Of a stretch of DNA of 64,000 nucleotides, positions 11,261 to 25,843 are shown one piece after another; position 1 is the first letter of the stretch; each line of letters opens with the position of its first letter. Made by a program: the position numbers and the translations under genes. The stretch spans positions 14,528,837-14,592,836 of the forward strand of contig NC_060955.1 in assembly GCF_910589235.1 (NCBI RefSeq), given 5' to 3'. Source of the stretch: Vespa crabro (lineage: Eukaryota > Arthropoda > Insecta > Hymenoptera > Vespidae). Below the pieces are notes generated by a model. The model had not been told where the DNA came from and did not search any database. It saw only the letters and a program-made list of their open reading frames with translations.

Positions 11261-14200
11261 GTCTGGCAGGATGTTAGAACCTTCAAAATTGTCTGGCTGC
11301 TTGGGAAACATCTTTAAATAGTTGCCCAAGTAACATGTATAAAATTCAAATTTCATATTGTAACGTAAGTACAATTATAATTTATTAAACTTTAAACGAG
11401 AGTTACGAAATTGTATCACTTTTTTGAATATGTTCAAAAAACGATATAAGACGAAGATCGCGTTGAGTGTGAAAATTGTGACGTGGTCTATGTGTTGTAC
11501 CGTACTTTAAAATATATCACACTTAATTGTATTATTAATTATTAAAATAAATTATTAAAGTTAAAGTATATGCATCATATCTTTAAGAAAAATTATAATT
11601 TAGTTATCAAAAACTTCATTCCAATGTGCTCACGTCAAACTCTGCCATACAGAGAAACAGCCCCGCGCAAAATTCAGCTGTACCTAAGAAGTTAAAAAGT
11701 ATTATCGTTAATTGTTTCAATTATTTCATTTCACAAGGACTATCAATGAGATTGAAAATAAATTATGATTTCCTTTTAATTTATTTAATAACTTATTTTT
11801 ACGTCCAGGGATACAATAAATTTTTAATTAACGTATATTTAGTATTCTGCGAGATGAATTTGCTTTTATATATGTATATATGTGTTACAATAAACTTTTT
11901 GCAAAAAATTATTCTATGATATAAATACCACGGGGTTCTAGTAAAAACATATACATGCCTGATAATAATAAAAGTTGCACGTTTCTGCTAGCGACGGACA
12001 GGTATAAACGCATTCGAAGCGACGAATAAAGTAAAATCTGTGATGAATTGACAATATGCTAGCATATATATATATTCAATCATACATACATTTATATATC
12101 ATAAATGTCAACATAGTTGTGTGTATCATAATCGATGGATTCGAATGATCACCAAACATCGAGTCGATCATTTTTTATTCGTAAATCGTTTGATTTATTT
12201 GATCATTTAATCGCCGCTTAAACATATCCTGTTTTATCAATTACACAGAGGATTGGTAACAAAATTATTTTCGGTAGATGGAGCGTTTAACGAAAGAAGT
12301 CTCGGTTTGTTTTTGTTGACATCGAATTGTACGTATAATTATTGGAAGAAAAATTCAAGGAGTAGACAAAATATATATGATTTCTTTCAATATTTAGCAA
12401 CATTCAATGCGATCGGTAAAACAGATAAACCAAGTAGATAATAAACAAGAAGATATACAAAGTAATACTGCCATAGAATAAAGTAACAAAAGTATTAAAT
12501 TCCTATCATAATTTATAAATAAATATTTACATAGATTTCGTTATCGAGACACCGAGATTTCATTTTCTTGAATACGTGCCTAAGTTTGCGAAATATAGTT
12601 TGGCGCACGCATTTACTTCGGTTTCGAATAATTTTGAAGGATGAATCTTTCATGACTGGTAACGTTAGGTTACGTCAATTTTTAAATCTTGCGCCTTGCT
12701 CGCGATAAATAACGTTCTACACATATAGGTCATACCATCTATACAAGAGATGGGAAACAAACGGCCTACGAACCGTTTGCAGTCCATATCTCTACTTGCC
12801 TGTTCAATAAGATGAGAGAAGACGATCTTCACTATTTGACACCGCTATGTTTCGTGAGCTGTACGGCTTTTGTATCTGTTCTATTTATGGATAGTCAATT
12901 GGAGTGGTGGCTAGCGGACTTATTTAACTAGTGGAGAAACAGATTGATAGATATAGTGGAAAATATGTCTACGTCCCTTGGCAGAGAAGATGTTCACCCC
13001 TGGTCTAGACTGTACTTCAATCTCCTGTCTAAACTTTAAAATGATTTTGATTAGATTTGTCTATTTCCGAGCAAGTATGATTCAATTTTAGCGACCACAC
13101 GGAACAGGATCTCTATTTTGTTCATGAAATTCCAAAAGCTTGGAGAACTGTTGGATGAGCAGCAAGAGAGAAACAGTTATGACCTCGACTTTCTTACGTT
13201 CGAGAGTATTAACCTGGTACACGTAACACCTTGCACCGAAAAGACTGATGTAAAGCTTTTAGTTTTAATTACGACGGTTAGCATTAATTACAAGCGCCTT
13301 GAAATTACTTTCGTCTCGCTTCTAAATTGACTATAAGGAATCATCTACTTTCTGCTGAACTCTTTCCTTTCTCGTCAAGATCTTTGAAAATGGAGAATAT
13401 TCATTTGTAAATATAACTTTTTAGTATATTCCGAAAATGAATAGATATATTTACATTTAAATAAAAATAGTGATGGTATCAATAGAATAATAAGAATGTA
13501 AGAAAAAGGATAAAGAATTTGTACGTTGAAAAGGGATGGAGATCTTTATCAAACATATGTATTGTATACGTTCAATAACATAGAAGGACGGATAAAATTA
13601 TTGAAAATACCCATGTTTCGATCTCGCCGGGGTTCTTGAGCTACCCTTTCCCCTTGCTACCCTTTCGAGGAGGAATCCTCTTGCGCACGCTTAAAAAATT
13701 GTCTGCTCTAGCTTTTCGTTCTCGACATTTCGCGTTCCTAGCTCTAACTATAGGGTTCATCATGTTCCCTCCATCTTCCAGAATCCTGTGCCTTGCTCGA
13801 GATAAATCACGTATTACCACTATGTTGCTAGAGATACAAATAGAAAAGAATGAAAGTGAGAGTATCTGCATCTGTTGTATCATTTATATTTACCTATACT
13901 TATGAAAAGGCTGCTGTGGAAAATTAAGAATGCAGTGAAACGAAAAAATGTGAGATCTTACTATTTCTTTTCGATTTCCTCCTTCAACGATGGCACTATC
14001 CTTTCGAGCCATCGCAAAAATATATTTTGAGTTCTGCCATTATTTGGGACTTATCACGGCTCGCTTATCGACATCCGACTTACGAGATTGAATCCAGCAA
14101 ATGCGTCTGTAACAGATAGCTGAATAACGCGTACAAAAAAAGCGGAAATGACGCGATGGGAAAAATTTGATAGCGTCCTTTTGCATGCAATGCGTTCATT

Positions 14201-17200
14201 ACTTTTTCGGTATGATATATTATAATGTATTAAATATTTTTACGTTTGTATAATGTTTGATATATACAGGGTAGGCCTAAACGTTCCTGTTAGATTTAGA
14301 GATTTTATAAGAAATTCAATTCAAAACCAAAAGTTTCCTATAAACATTAGTTGAAAAATGTTTTTATAAAAAGTTAGTATTTAACAATCTTTGAAATTAC
14401 GGTTTTTATATATATTTTCACAAATATCAGGAGAAATATGTATTTTCTAACAAAAAGTATCGAAATAACTGTAGAGGAATTTAATTATCTTCCAAATTGC
14501 AATACGTTTCATAGATTTTAAGATAATTTATTCTAAACGTATACAAAAAATCTTTTTATATGTATATAAAAACATTTTTATACATTATATACATATCATC
14601 TACATTACATATATTTTATATGTAATATAAATTATATAAATTATATTAAACTTCCGAGGAAAAATATATTTGATTTGAAGGGATCAATATAGTGAAACTG
14701 AACAATTTTATTTATAGGTTATATTTTCTAAAATATGAAACTCATCAACATTTTTACAAAAATGTTATATAATTCTTATTTTTTATATACTATGAATAAA
14801 AATATTACCTTCCAAAATTTATTAATACAAAAAAGCTGTATTTTCTTTGAAAAAAATTGTATAAAAAATGGTGTTCTTTTCAAAATAGTTTATATACAAA
14901 AATAAAGCTTTTTCAAAAAATCGAAAAAGTCATGTCCTTGTAAAACTTTTATCTTTAAAATAATACCATGTTCATCAAAATCGATTAAGATCAGGATTTA
15001 TTGTTGCTATAAATGCTGCTTTCGAAATTTTTTGTTATTTGTTATGAAAAGTAAGCTTCGAATAGTTTAATTTTGCTCATGCCTCCACTACTGATTTTTC
15101 CGTGAAGTAGACATTTGTCTGCTTATTTGTGTGCGTAAATAATGTTCAAATTTTTTGATCTATTCTAAACGCAAAGAAACACGTTTTGCAATGCTCACAT
15201 AGAGAAGCTACGGTAACTCACTCAGACATTTTAATCAACTTTGACAGATGATTCTATGGTAAAAATAAGAAAATACCTATTCAGTTGTTCATGCTGATGA
15301 AGTCTTACTTTCTAAGATATAGTTAAATTTACAAAAATGTATTGTTTTCTTTATGTTATATATTAAAAATATAAAAATCTTATAACTAACGTTTAATAAA
15401 ATGGTAAACACCTAGATTCGTAATTCAAGAATCCCGGTTGAGGCTGGTTGATTTATTCAGTTCTTTTTTATTGTATCAATATAAACGAAAATAATCAACT
15501 AATTTATTCTTTTTATATCTTACATCTTATATATTATTTATTATTTTCTTGAAATCACGAGTTTATTTCCATATTATCTATCAGGTGGAATTCCCAATGC
15601 TATTTCTTTTTGTAGTCTTCCCATGTAGAATTAGTTCACTTTATATTATTACTATTATAATAATAATATGTAGTATATAATATATAATATAACAATATAA
15701 TAATAATAAAAATGATGAGAAGAAAAAGTAAAAGATTTATATATATATATATATAAATATTATATATATCATATATAGGCTACAATATATGATGATGTTG
15801 ATTTATAATAATAATAGCAGAAAGAATATATTTAAAAGAACAATGTACAATGTATAATTTACATTCGCTAGTGTCTCATTAGGTGCATTTCATGTGTCAA
15901 TTCGCGTGATGATTTTTCACGCGAATTTTCAATAAATTATTTTTTCGATAATTTGGACACATGATCATCTACCAATAGGTATATCTAATACTGTTGAGAT
16001 ACGATAGTAAATATGTAATATTTCTTTTATTTTTGACCATTTTCGTTTATCTTTGTCTTTCAGCCTTATAATCATATCATCAGTTTATAATACTAATTTT
16101 AGTTTTATTCCGTTTTTTCTTATATCGATCTTATTTTAATTCTTATTGATTTTGTGAAACTGTAATTTGTATGATATTCTATGATGAAATCGATATGAAG
16201 AAAAAATGGGGATTTCTTAATAATTAATTATCCATAACGATATCACTATTTTTTAAATAGATAAGTGTAATAAAAATTTAAGCAATTCCAAAGGAGAAAT
16301 CGTCGTCGGTCTATATGCGGACTTACTTTATTTCAAGAGTTTGGAAAAACCCTACGATTAGCAAAAGAATCTTAGCAAATACACATTGTTCAAACATGTA
16401 TTAGTCTTTATCAAAATAAAGGAATGTTCGGATAAAAAATTCTACATTTTTGATTTGAAAACAATTTCAAATAAGACATCCTTATTACCATCTATCTTAA
16501 GTTTCCAAATAATAACACGCCGTCGTTAACTTTATTATTATAATGTAAAATGCCCTGTAAGAATTCAGGATGAGCTTTGAAGAAAAAAGCTAATCCGAAT
16601 CTTGATAAAATATAAAGTTTTATTACTATGCTTAATTAAAAAAAGAACTTAATATATTGTGATCTAAGACAGTCTACATTCGTGTAATTTGTCACACGTC
16701 TAATACTCTCGGCGGTTACTTCCGAACTGTGCTTCCTGGCTTTCTTTATCCTTTAACTTTATCCAAACAGAATAGCGATAGCCGTATGCATAACACATAC
16801 ATTTATTCAGTGATGCTGACACTCACATCCCATAATAGTAATGTACATACTATTTAAATATTTTTATTATTATTATTATTATATTTTATATTATATATTA
16901 TTATTATAGTAGTAATACTAATAGTAGTAATAATAGTAATAATATAAAATGGAACTAGTCTTATAGGGAAACCACAAAAAATAACTTTTTACAAGATTGT
17001 AAATAGTATGGAAACGAACTCATGTTTTGATTTTTATTACAATAATATATAATGTATAATGTATAAATATATTTATTAATTATTATTTTTGACAAAATAA
17101 TCGACAAAATACTTTTTATGTATAAACGTATAGATTTATACATTTAATTATATGTATTAATTATATTTACTATTCTTAATACATCTATCATAAAACAAAT

Positions 17201-18319
17201 ATGTACTCGTATTTAGTACGGCAAAACACATGCTACCATTAAAGAAGGATATAAATATGAAAGACTGGAAACTTATGAGTTCAGTCTACTAATACTATCT
17301 ACTCTGACTTACACTAACCCGATTGTTATGTTATGAATGCATAGTGGAAATAGTGTTCTCCTGTTATACTTGTAGTATATATTTTGTTTATATTTGTCTA
17401 TATTTCTTTTTGAGTTAAAGGTAATAAACAATAAATAGGTTTATATTAATTATAAAATTAGGAAGCTTATAATTTTGTTCACGGTACGCAATATCACGAT
17501 ATGAGATATATAGAATGTTTCAAATTTGCTTTGATTTGCTAGAAAAAAAATCAAGTTCTTTTAAAAAAGATATGGATGAACCCAATATTTTTAAAAATAT
17601 GACTTTTAAGACTAAAATTTTTTCATTTTTATTATCTCAAACCCTTCGAATCATATATTTTCTTTCATAAAAAATAACTGAGATATTCACACTTCTATTT
17701 TTATCTCTTTAGTATTTATTCATCTATTTTACATTTATATACGAATGTTATTACATTATTACATATTTATTCTAAATAGTTTGCGATGGATACACGTTTG
17801 ATCTATTTATTGTTAAAACAATTATGATATCGATTTCATTGGTCGATTCTAAAGTGTAATAAAAAAGAATACTTTTAAGCACGAAGGCGAGAGAAAAGTT
17901 TTTTCCATAAAGTTTGCATGGCCAATAGCATAAAAAATTTGTCAGAAGTTATTTTCGCTCAACATGCTGCAAGGAGATAAAACTAACTTACTTGCAGAAT
18001 ATAAAGTTATTAGTTGAGGTATTCAATTTACTAAGTTACTCGGAAATGGGTCGCCGTTATGACGACATTTGAATTTTCGCGGACTGACCATCGGTATGTT
18101 TCTCATTTTCACTCTATGAATATAGCAATTCTGTACATTGATTCATGCGAATGTTCGTTTACAGAGCTTATTCATACATAGGATTTATAAATAGGGTTTG
18201 TTTTATCTTAAATATTGTTGCATTATGTGTATATATATATATTACATAGACATATTATTACAGTTTGAGTTCATGTTTGTAACTTCCTCTATTCTTTAAT
18301 CCCTTCTTTTTTCTCTCTA
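11261..18319. other. Long AT-rich non-coding stretch
   Basis: No coding exon could be supported. Content includes AT and ATT microsatellite (15640-15790, 16861-16950) and a block at 14696-14800 that resembles 49400-49500 (shared TTTTCTAAAATATGAAACTCA-type core). There is also an ACAGGGTAGGCC motif at 14276 that looks like the end of a decayed insect repeat. Confidence 0.5.
14696..14800 (+). repeat. Weak dispersed repeat shared with 49400-49500
   Basis: Both loci show a TTTGATTYGA block, then ATTTT, then TTTTCYAAAATATGAAAYTCAT followed by a T-run. By eye the identity is roughly two-thirds over 80 bases. The sequence is AT-rich, so homology is likely but not certain. Confidence 0.35.
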
Positions 18320-19330
18320 TTGGATGGGAGGAAATTTAAGAAATGTCTCGCTGTTATTACGTAGAGTCTTTCGGAGTCTTTCAGACGGTCTCGTATTATC
18401 AGTGATTTTTTTCGAAAAAACAAAGAAAACAACGAGAGTGGTGGCTTTGCCTTCTTTCTCCTTTTCTTTCGCTATATTCCAAGGAGGCGTTGAGAGAGAG
18501 GGAGAGAGAGAGTAAGATACAAATCGAGAGATGATCTCGCCCTCCTGAGTCTATTTGCGGGGACAAATGTTTACAATAAACTGGCAGCGTAGTAATTTTC
18601 CTGCGCCACGTGCCTTCGGCCATAGACAAAAGAGTTATTGTCTAGCGCTGCCGCCCTATAGAGGATTGTTCGTCTATGAAGGAGAAAGAGGAGAAGGGAA
18701 AAAGAAGTGGATGGGAGTATGCGTAAAAGAAAGATACAGAGAGAGAGGCAAAGATGTCAGGCCGTAGGCGCGTGTACATGCAAGAACGATTCTCGAATTG
18801 TACTTTTTATCGAGAAACTGATTTTCCTCTGGTGTTCGTAAGATTGATATGCTAAAAAGAAGAAAACATAGTAAGACTTTGGATGATCTTGTTTTCGATC
18901 TCATCTCTCTGCATCGAAGGACTAGATTGGTGCGTGAGAGAAAGAAAAAAAGAGAGAGAAAGAGATACTAACGAAGGGATGAAAAGATAGTGCAGAGCGA
19001 ATACGAGAGAGACCTGTATAGTTGGTAGCAGATGCAGCCTGCTGCGTTGGTGAAATTAAACCGCAGAAGCGTGTTCGTACCATGGGAATTTCTCCCCGTA
19101 TCAAAATTAAAGTCACGTATATGTCTTCGACGAGTAGATTCGAGTAGCCAAGTAACGAAGAAGAGACGAGGGCCGAGTTAAAACAAGCTGCGATTAAAGC
19201 TCGATACGTGTATGCACCGAGCTATGAGAGTAAGGTTATTCTAAAGCGACGTTGCTTCTTCGCCTTCGAAAGGATCGTGCTAAAGAAATCGAGGCCGCTC
19301 GAGTATACCAAAATTAAAATCATACCTTGA
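18320..19330. other. CpG-richer block without a defined gene
   Basis: More CG than the flanks, with GA tracts, an E-box CACGTG at 18607 and nested inverted repeats at 18583-18652: outer arms GGCAGCG/CGCTGCC and inner arms TAGACAA/TTGTCTA. The open frames here are low-complexity shadows. It may be regulatory DNA or a conserved non-coding element. Confidence 0.3.
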
Positions 19331-21019
19331 TAAAGGAGAAAAATCTTTAAATGTATGCGCCTAAGCCTTATACGATTCAAAGTCCTTCCTTTCTTTTTCG
19401 CTCAACGAAAGATATCCGTTATCCTTACTGACTCTTTTTTTTTTATTTCCCTCCTTTCTTTTTCTCTTTCACATCGACTATGTTAATGGATATAATCCAT
19501 AGAGAAACTTGCAACAAGTTAAATAAATTCTTTATCAGCAAATTGAAAAACTGTGAAAGAAAGAGAAAGAGAAAGAGAAAGAGAGAGAGAGAGAGTGAAG
19601 GGGAAGAGAAATGAAGAACAAAAAAAAATATTACGAAACTTCTCTTATTTAGCTTTTTCTTCCTTTTTTTTAATATTTTGCTTTTTTGCTATGGGAATTT
19701 GACGGATTTCCTTCGCTCGTTAAATGTTTTACCACTTAAAAAATGAAGACTGGGAAGTTTTTTTATAAAATTTTTATCCTCTTTTCTCTCCTTTTCTACA
19801 ACTCGATAACATCCTTTTTTAAGCTACTTTAAATATAAAGTTGGTAAAAAAAGTAATAATGAATAAAAAGCGAGATCGATTTCCTGTAATCGAGTTATTA
19901 CCCCAACAAATTTTCGCTTGTTATTTTAGATTGTCATTTTAAATTTAATTCATATCGATTGTAAATGCACATAAGAAAAAGTTATGATGTTTGTCGATTC
20001 GTTTAAATATGTATATAACATCGAATTATTAGTAAAAGGCATCTTCTTTATACCTGATGATCTAAATTGTCGGACAATGAGACCAAGTCACGCAATTTGG
20101 TATGCAATTTGGTATATAGATGCTTATATAAATACAGATATGTATGTACCTATGCGATGTATACATGGATGATCTTCGCTCTACGAACAAAAGTAAACGC
20201 TGCGCATTAAAATTCAAAAGCTGATGTTGTGTTTCATTATTATTGACTCATGAATCATCAAGGAGAAATTAGCTTCACAGATTACGTGATCGTAAACTCG
20301 TTCGACAAGTTAAAATCTTGAGATGTTATATGTACATGTTTTTAAAGATGATTCAATTGTAATGATTCTCTTTCACGAAAGTTACATTCGAAATGTAATG
20401 TTAATGTGACATAAATGCTGTTGAGAAGGTTTCTCAGGAATAATAGATATCCTATTTTTTTCTCGTTTCTTTTTATAATAAAATGAATATCAAACGAAAT
20501 AAATTTTGTTCTTTTTTTTTATTTCTAATTAATTGAAATTTCCGTTTCAGATAATAAGGACGATCGTGTCTTTAAATAAAGATAAAGGACAATAACGCTT
20601 AAACTATGTATCATTAAGGTAATACAACGAACGCATTTAGATGCATTTATAATTCAATAAGCGAGGAGATGAAAATTTTATTGGCGAACGTGTTTCAGGG
20701 TCCGTAATAAGTATAAATAGTACCTATGTAGTCTCGTATCTGTAAAAGGTGCGACATACCTATACGGTGTATTCGTCTTCTTTCTCATGGCTTTCTCTAA
20801 ATGGTAGTTCGCCAACCAGTTTTTATACGGATTACATTTTTCCATTGACTTCATGTGCTCCATTTCGTCTACTTTCAGTCTTCATTTTTTTCTCTATAGG
20901 CTCCTCTTTTCTGAGAATAGTAGAGATTTCACTGAATCAACTATGATTTGAAAGATCGAAGAAATAGTTCACCCTCAGATAGAACAAAACTTTAACTTGA
21001 ATTGTAGTCGACATGGAAA
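19331..21019. other. Non-coding AT-rich stretch
   Basis: GA tract at 19556-19595. No supported exon, RNA gene or element. Confidence 0.5.
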
Positions 21020-21180
21020 TGTGGGTCACGGTGCTTCGCCAGACCAATGCGTGGTTGCTCGGAGGATAGCAACTAGAGGTACGCATGGGTATCCGGCATG
21101 CGTACCGCGCCCGTAATCCTTGAGAGGCGAATCGATTCGCTGCGAATCCTGCGATCCTCGGTGCACCGCCGATAATCTTT
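21020..21180. other. GC-rich block of hairpins and palindromes
   Basis: It stands out from its AT-rich surroundings. It contains a perfect hairpin with 10-bp arms GGTACGCATG (21078-21087) and CATGCGTACC (21097-21106) around a 9-base loop. GTTGCT and AGCAAC arms surround an 8-base loop just upstream (21052-21073). A perfect 14-base palindrome, GCGAATCGATTCGC, lies at 21127-21140. GGAGGAT upstream can also pair with ATCCTC near 21152. No open frame explains it. It could be a structured RNA, a conserved regulatory element or a transposon end. Confidence 0.5.
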
Positions 21181-22019
21181 TCACTATCGTTATACTCTAT
21201 AATTTTCCATTTAACTGCGCATACAACAAATTTTATCTTCTGAAAATGAAATTCTCAATAATTATCTTTTTTTTTCCCTTAATTTTATAATTTCTCATGT
21301 TTTAATTCTATTTTACGTATCGTTACTAATTTTAAGTACTTTTTTTGAGAAACAGATATTATAAAGAATACAGGAGAATAGATATTTTATAAAGTTTACA
21401 AATAAATGATCGAAAAATCGCTTCAATGCAGCCTCTTTTTTTTAAGACTAATGTTAATAAGTACTAGATTAGCAAAAACAAGAGTTAGTTTCTCGTTCGA
21501 ATACGGCATCTTGATACGGATATATGAAAAAATCATGTCGATCCGTACTATATAAATATTGCTATTTGCAATAGAGATAAATGTTTAGATTGCATTTATA
21601 TTACGTTTATATTATGCCACTTGCGATGTTGTACGTTTCGATAAAATTTTACTTTAATTTTATAATGCATCAGTTTTATATGATTTATTTACACGCGAGT
21701 ACACTAAATAAATAAATACATTTGAAATAATTTACCTAGATACTCAGATCAATATTTGCAATTCAAATGGGAACTTTGTATAATGTGGAAGGTATGGTCT
21801 TATTTCTTTTCAAACATACACATACACGTACAATATGCAAATCAAGTTTAGCATTCTTTTTGTCATATGTACTTATATAAATAAGAATATATGTTCTTAT
21901 GCTCCTTTATCTGCGACTGCCTAAGTTCTTAATCAATTAATTAGGACAAGAAATTTAATCTATCGATTAAAAGATCCAATAAAAAAGGAAGAAGAAAAGG
22001 AACCAAAAGCGGTGGTTGA
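21181..22019. other. Non-coding AT-rich stretch
   Basis: No supported feature between the hairpin block and the probable promoter region. Confidence 0.5.
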
Positions 22020-22600
22020 GCATCACTGTCAACCAACGTATTCCCACTGCTCAGGCGAACGCGCCGCGCGCCCCACCAAACCATAGCCAGCAACCACCGC
22101 CACTACCAACGAACTCCCCCCTACATCTCGTAATGGCCCAGCTCCTCCACACCCCGCTTCCTGCGTCCGTTGCGCGCAGCCACTAGTCTACGTCGGATGC
22201 TTGCCGCGTGTGTATCGTTTTATCTGTCTGTGCTTGCCCTTTTTCCTCTCTTTTCCTACACATACCTCTCTTTATTTACCATCACGAATTTCGACGCGAT
22301 CGAATAAAGAAGAAATAGAAAAGTGTACGAGTACGGTTATCCTCTTTCGTGTCTCATTTCCTTGTGGAAGGATCTTCGCGACGATTCCTCGTTCTTCTTT
22401 TTTTCATTTTCTGTTCCTTTCTCTCTCTCTCTCTCTGTCTCTCTCCCTCCGTTCCTCTCTCCCTTCCTTTCCCTCTACACATACACACATATATATGTAC
22501 AGAGCGAAGGGAGAGAGATAGAAAGAAGCTTTGCAAGAAGGAAGAAATACGGGTCTCGTCACGACCGCCCCACAAACGTTGCGTCGTTCAGTGATTTGTT
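22020..22600 (+). promoter_or_regulatory. Probable promoter region of the main gene
   Basis: A CG-rich island (22040-22200) and a (CT)n tract (22420-22446) lie directly upstream of a probable first exon. An initiator-like TTCAGTG is at 22588-22594. No TATA box was identified at the expected distance. The assignment rests on composition and on the strong donor at 22697/22698. Confidence 0.4.
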
Positions 22601-22697
22601 TTGACATGTGTGCATAGGCTGCCATATTGGATTATAGAGCATCGTAGCATCCTGGTGAAGGAGGATTGAAATGATTTGCGCGTCCTAAGGAAAACTG
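22590..22697 (+). other. Probable non-coding exon 1 of the main gene
   Basis: The 3' border is a strong donor, AAACTG|GTGAGT. The 5' end is a guess, placed at the A of the initiator-like TTCAGTG. The only ATG near its end (22671) opens five codons and then stops, so the exon reads as 5'UTR. The next exon in the model is 26599-26661, giving a first intron of about 3.9 kb. Transcript evidence could move the 5' end a long way. Confidence 0.4.
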
Positions 22698-22777
22698 GTG
22701 AGTAAAAACGTTTTTTGATCTTTCTCCTTTAAACTTCCATTCTATTGTTTCGTATTCCCCTCTCTTTTGTCTGTTTC

Positions 22778-22781
<4 letters not shown>

Positions 22782-22811
<30 letters not shown>
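22782..22811. repeat. (TC)n microsatellite
   Basis: About 15 TC units just inside the first intron, within a longer pyrimidine run. Confidence 0.9.
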
Positions 22812-22814
<3 letters not shown>

Positions 22815-25800
22815 CTTTGACTGTACAACGAAACAATGGCGTTTTCGTGTCGCTCGATAATGAGCGTCGAGACAGCGATCACGATAAACTGGCGACGGTT
22901 TAATAATGTGCGTTCGAGCGCAGGAGAGTTGGCCGAATGCCACTTTGATTCGATCTACCCTTTGAAAGCAGGAGACGATTGACAACTTTCCGAACGTTCG
23001 GATGTATTCGAGGGCTTTCTCTTAGCTGTTCGTTGGAATCATCCCAGTGCTGCTCGATACTGACTCGTGGGAAATGCAAAAAAGCATGGCCGATGATCGC
23101 TGATCGATTCTCCCTCACTCTCTTTTGTCATTTTTAACGTTCTTGACTTTCTATCGTTTATGCCGATGACTATGACGACTTTAACGACAATTACAACTAC
23201 AAAAGATGACGGTTCTTTCAGATCGTTCTTAAGATTGAGAAAAAAGCAATAATGGTGAATCATATAACGAATTAATGCATAGTCGTGCTACCTACTAGAT
23301 GACACATTTTCATTTTCATACGAATGATTAAATGGTTCGGATTTGTATTATAAGTTTCAATTAAAGATATATACATGCTATTTATGCATTATGTAAATAT
23401 GTAGAAACATGAACAAGGTTGTCTATTGTATCGATACGATCAACTCAATATTAGAAAAATTTTGTTTCCACTAACGAAATCGATATTTAAAATGATACCA
23501 CTCTATGACTTTGTTAGTTTCTTTACCGCTTAAAAGATCTCACATACATACGTGCGCACACATGGGCGCGCATACTGACGTACAGAGCTCCGAATCGTTT
23601 TGACCCAGATTGCTGAACGTCATTTTTTCTTCTTTTTTATAGTCGTTTATTAAGGGTCACTCCTTTGATCGTTCGAACGTACAATTATCACGTTTAAACT
23701 TAACGAATTCGCAAAACAAGTGTGTATACATATATGTATTTGGTATAAAAGAAATTTTTTTCATATTATTTATATATCTATGTGTTTGTACTGTCAATTA
23801 AATCAATTTTATGTGCCTCATAGGTTTGTATGTTGCGTTTGATCATGTAAAATTTTCCAAATAGGTTCAGACATTGTTTATTGTAAAAAATCTTATGTAT
23901 ATCTGCGAAGAATGATATTTGTAAACAGAAAGAAAAAAAGAGAAATATATTCGTTGGAATGTACATATTATACTTCGTTTGCATGTATTCAATCAAATAT
24001 ACGTGTCCTAGAGTGCATATCCATACACGGGTGTGTACACGTGCATACATTACGTAAACTAATATATAGAAAGCCAATAGATTTATTTATTTATACACTA
24101 TGCTGTATCTATCGATACTGTTCTCTATCGATCACTAATAATTATATGTGGATTAGAATTACCTATATTTTAATATGTAAGACGATGTTCGCAGTTATTA
24201 TAAAATTTATATGCATAGGATATCCGATGTAACTGAGACGTGTATAGTGAGAAACGCTAATATGAAAAAAATAGTAAACTAACGACTTATATCTTACTTT
24301 CTCCATTAACATGTTAAGTGCCCTAGCAATTTATACATAAAACGATATTTTCCTCTTTTATACTTCTCTAAGAGATGTATAATGTGATATATTTTTTTAT
24401 ATTTTTTAAAAAATGTAATAACATGTGCACTACATGCACACAGTCGTCAGTAACCAGGTCGACAAACAACCACAAAAGCAGGCGATCAAACTGGACGAGT
24501 ACATCGCAATGAGTCGACCGTACATCGCTCCAGTTTTCATGGTCGCCGCGACCAAGTGCGTACATGCCCATATTATTTCTTTAAATGTGATGCTCGTTGG
24601 CAACTGCTCTTAAATTTTCAGATGTATAGAATAAAAGATACAAGATAATTCATTGTCATGCCGTATATATTAGATTTTACTCTTATTAAGAAATATACTT
24701 TTAGTTGCATAAATGTCACTAAAGAAATTTTAAAAACCTTTTCAATAAAGTCTATAAAATTCAGTCATCGGTGATACTCATAGTATTCAATGTGTTAAAT
24801 TGATGAATTTGGAAATTTGTGGATTACGTAACGATAAGAGGAATGATTCAAGAACTCCCACGCATATACGTTTCTCAAAAAGAGATGCGTAGGAAGAACT
24901 CTGTAGCAGCTTTTTGGCATGATACCAAAAACATCAATGAATAATTATTGTTACTGTTTATAACAAACTTAAAGACAAATTAATGATAAAATATAAAAGT
25001 GTTTCCCTTTTTTAATTCAGGCACATATTTTATTCATATCTCATTTACATATACATTTTGTTGATGTTGCAAAAATAACACGTTTCTTTCAAAAAATAGT
25101 TTTATTTTCTTTTGAACTGATAATGAAATTGAATTTGTTAAAAGACAAAAGAAGGGATGAAACGAAGATATTTTTGTCCATTTGAAAAAGGGAGAAGAGA
25201 AAACGAGGAACACTGGCACGATTTCGAAGTACTTTCGTGCCTTCGTAATCGTTTTTGTTTACCGTTAAGTCAAAATTGGCTGAACTCTCGCTGTCTTCGT
25301 TGAGGACGACGTTACAACCGGTTCACGAAGACCATTATTTTCGCCTCATCTTTCGTCGTAGCAGCGGTGCTCGCTTCGGTTCGAAAGAACAAAGAAAGTC
25401 GTCCTACTCTTCATACTTGATGCACGCACGCACACATACACACTTTCGTTTATTTATTACAGATTGTGCTATAGGATTTTAAATTTTAACGTGACAATAT
25501 TTTTTTTGCGTATTAAAAATGGAAAAAAAGAAAAAATTATCTTGAACGAAAGTTTAATCACAAATTAATATATTTTATTTTTCGAAAGATATCGCTTATT
25601 TTTTAAACTTCTCCACATTCGTGCGATTCGAGTAATTCCTAACTCTAACTAAAATTTGAAATTGGACCTGCTCTCTTTGAGTGCGTTTATTTGACGTTTC
25701 TTCGGTGCTTTACCGAAGCTTTAGTTCGTAGACGGGCCACCTCACGTAATATCCACGTGTACGCCGTCCTTCCCCCCCCCTCTCTCTCTCTTTCGACTAT

Positions 25801-25843
25801 TCATAGCCACACAGCAAAGCGGGTCACGTTCAGTATTTTTCAG
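22812..25843 (+). other. First intron of the main gene, no other gene seen
   Basis: The minus-strand and plus-strand frames here are low complexity. A CG-richer patch at 25200-25460 could be regulatory. Nothing else can be supported. Confidence 0.45.
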
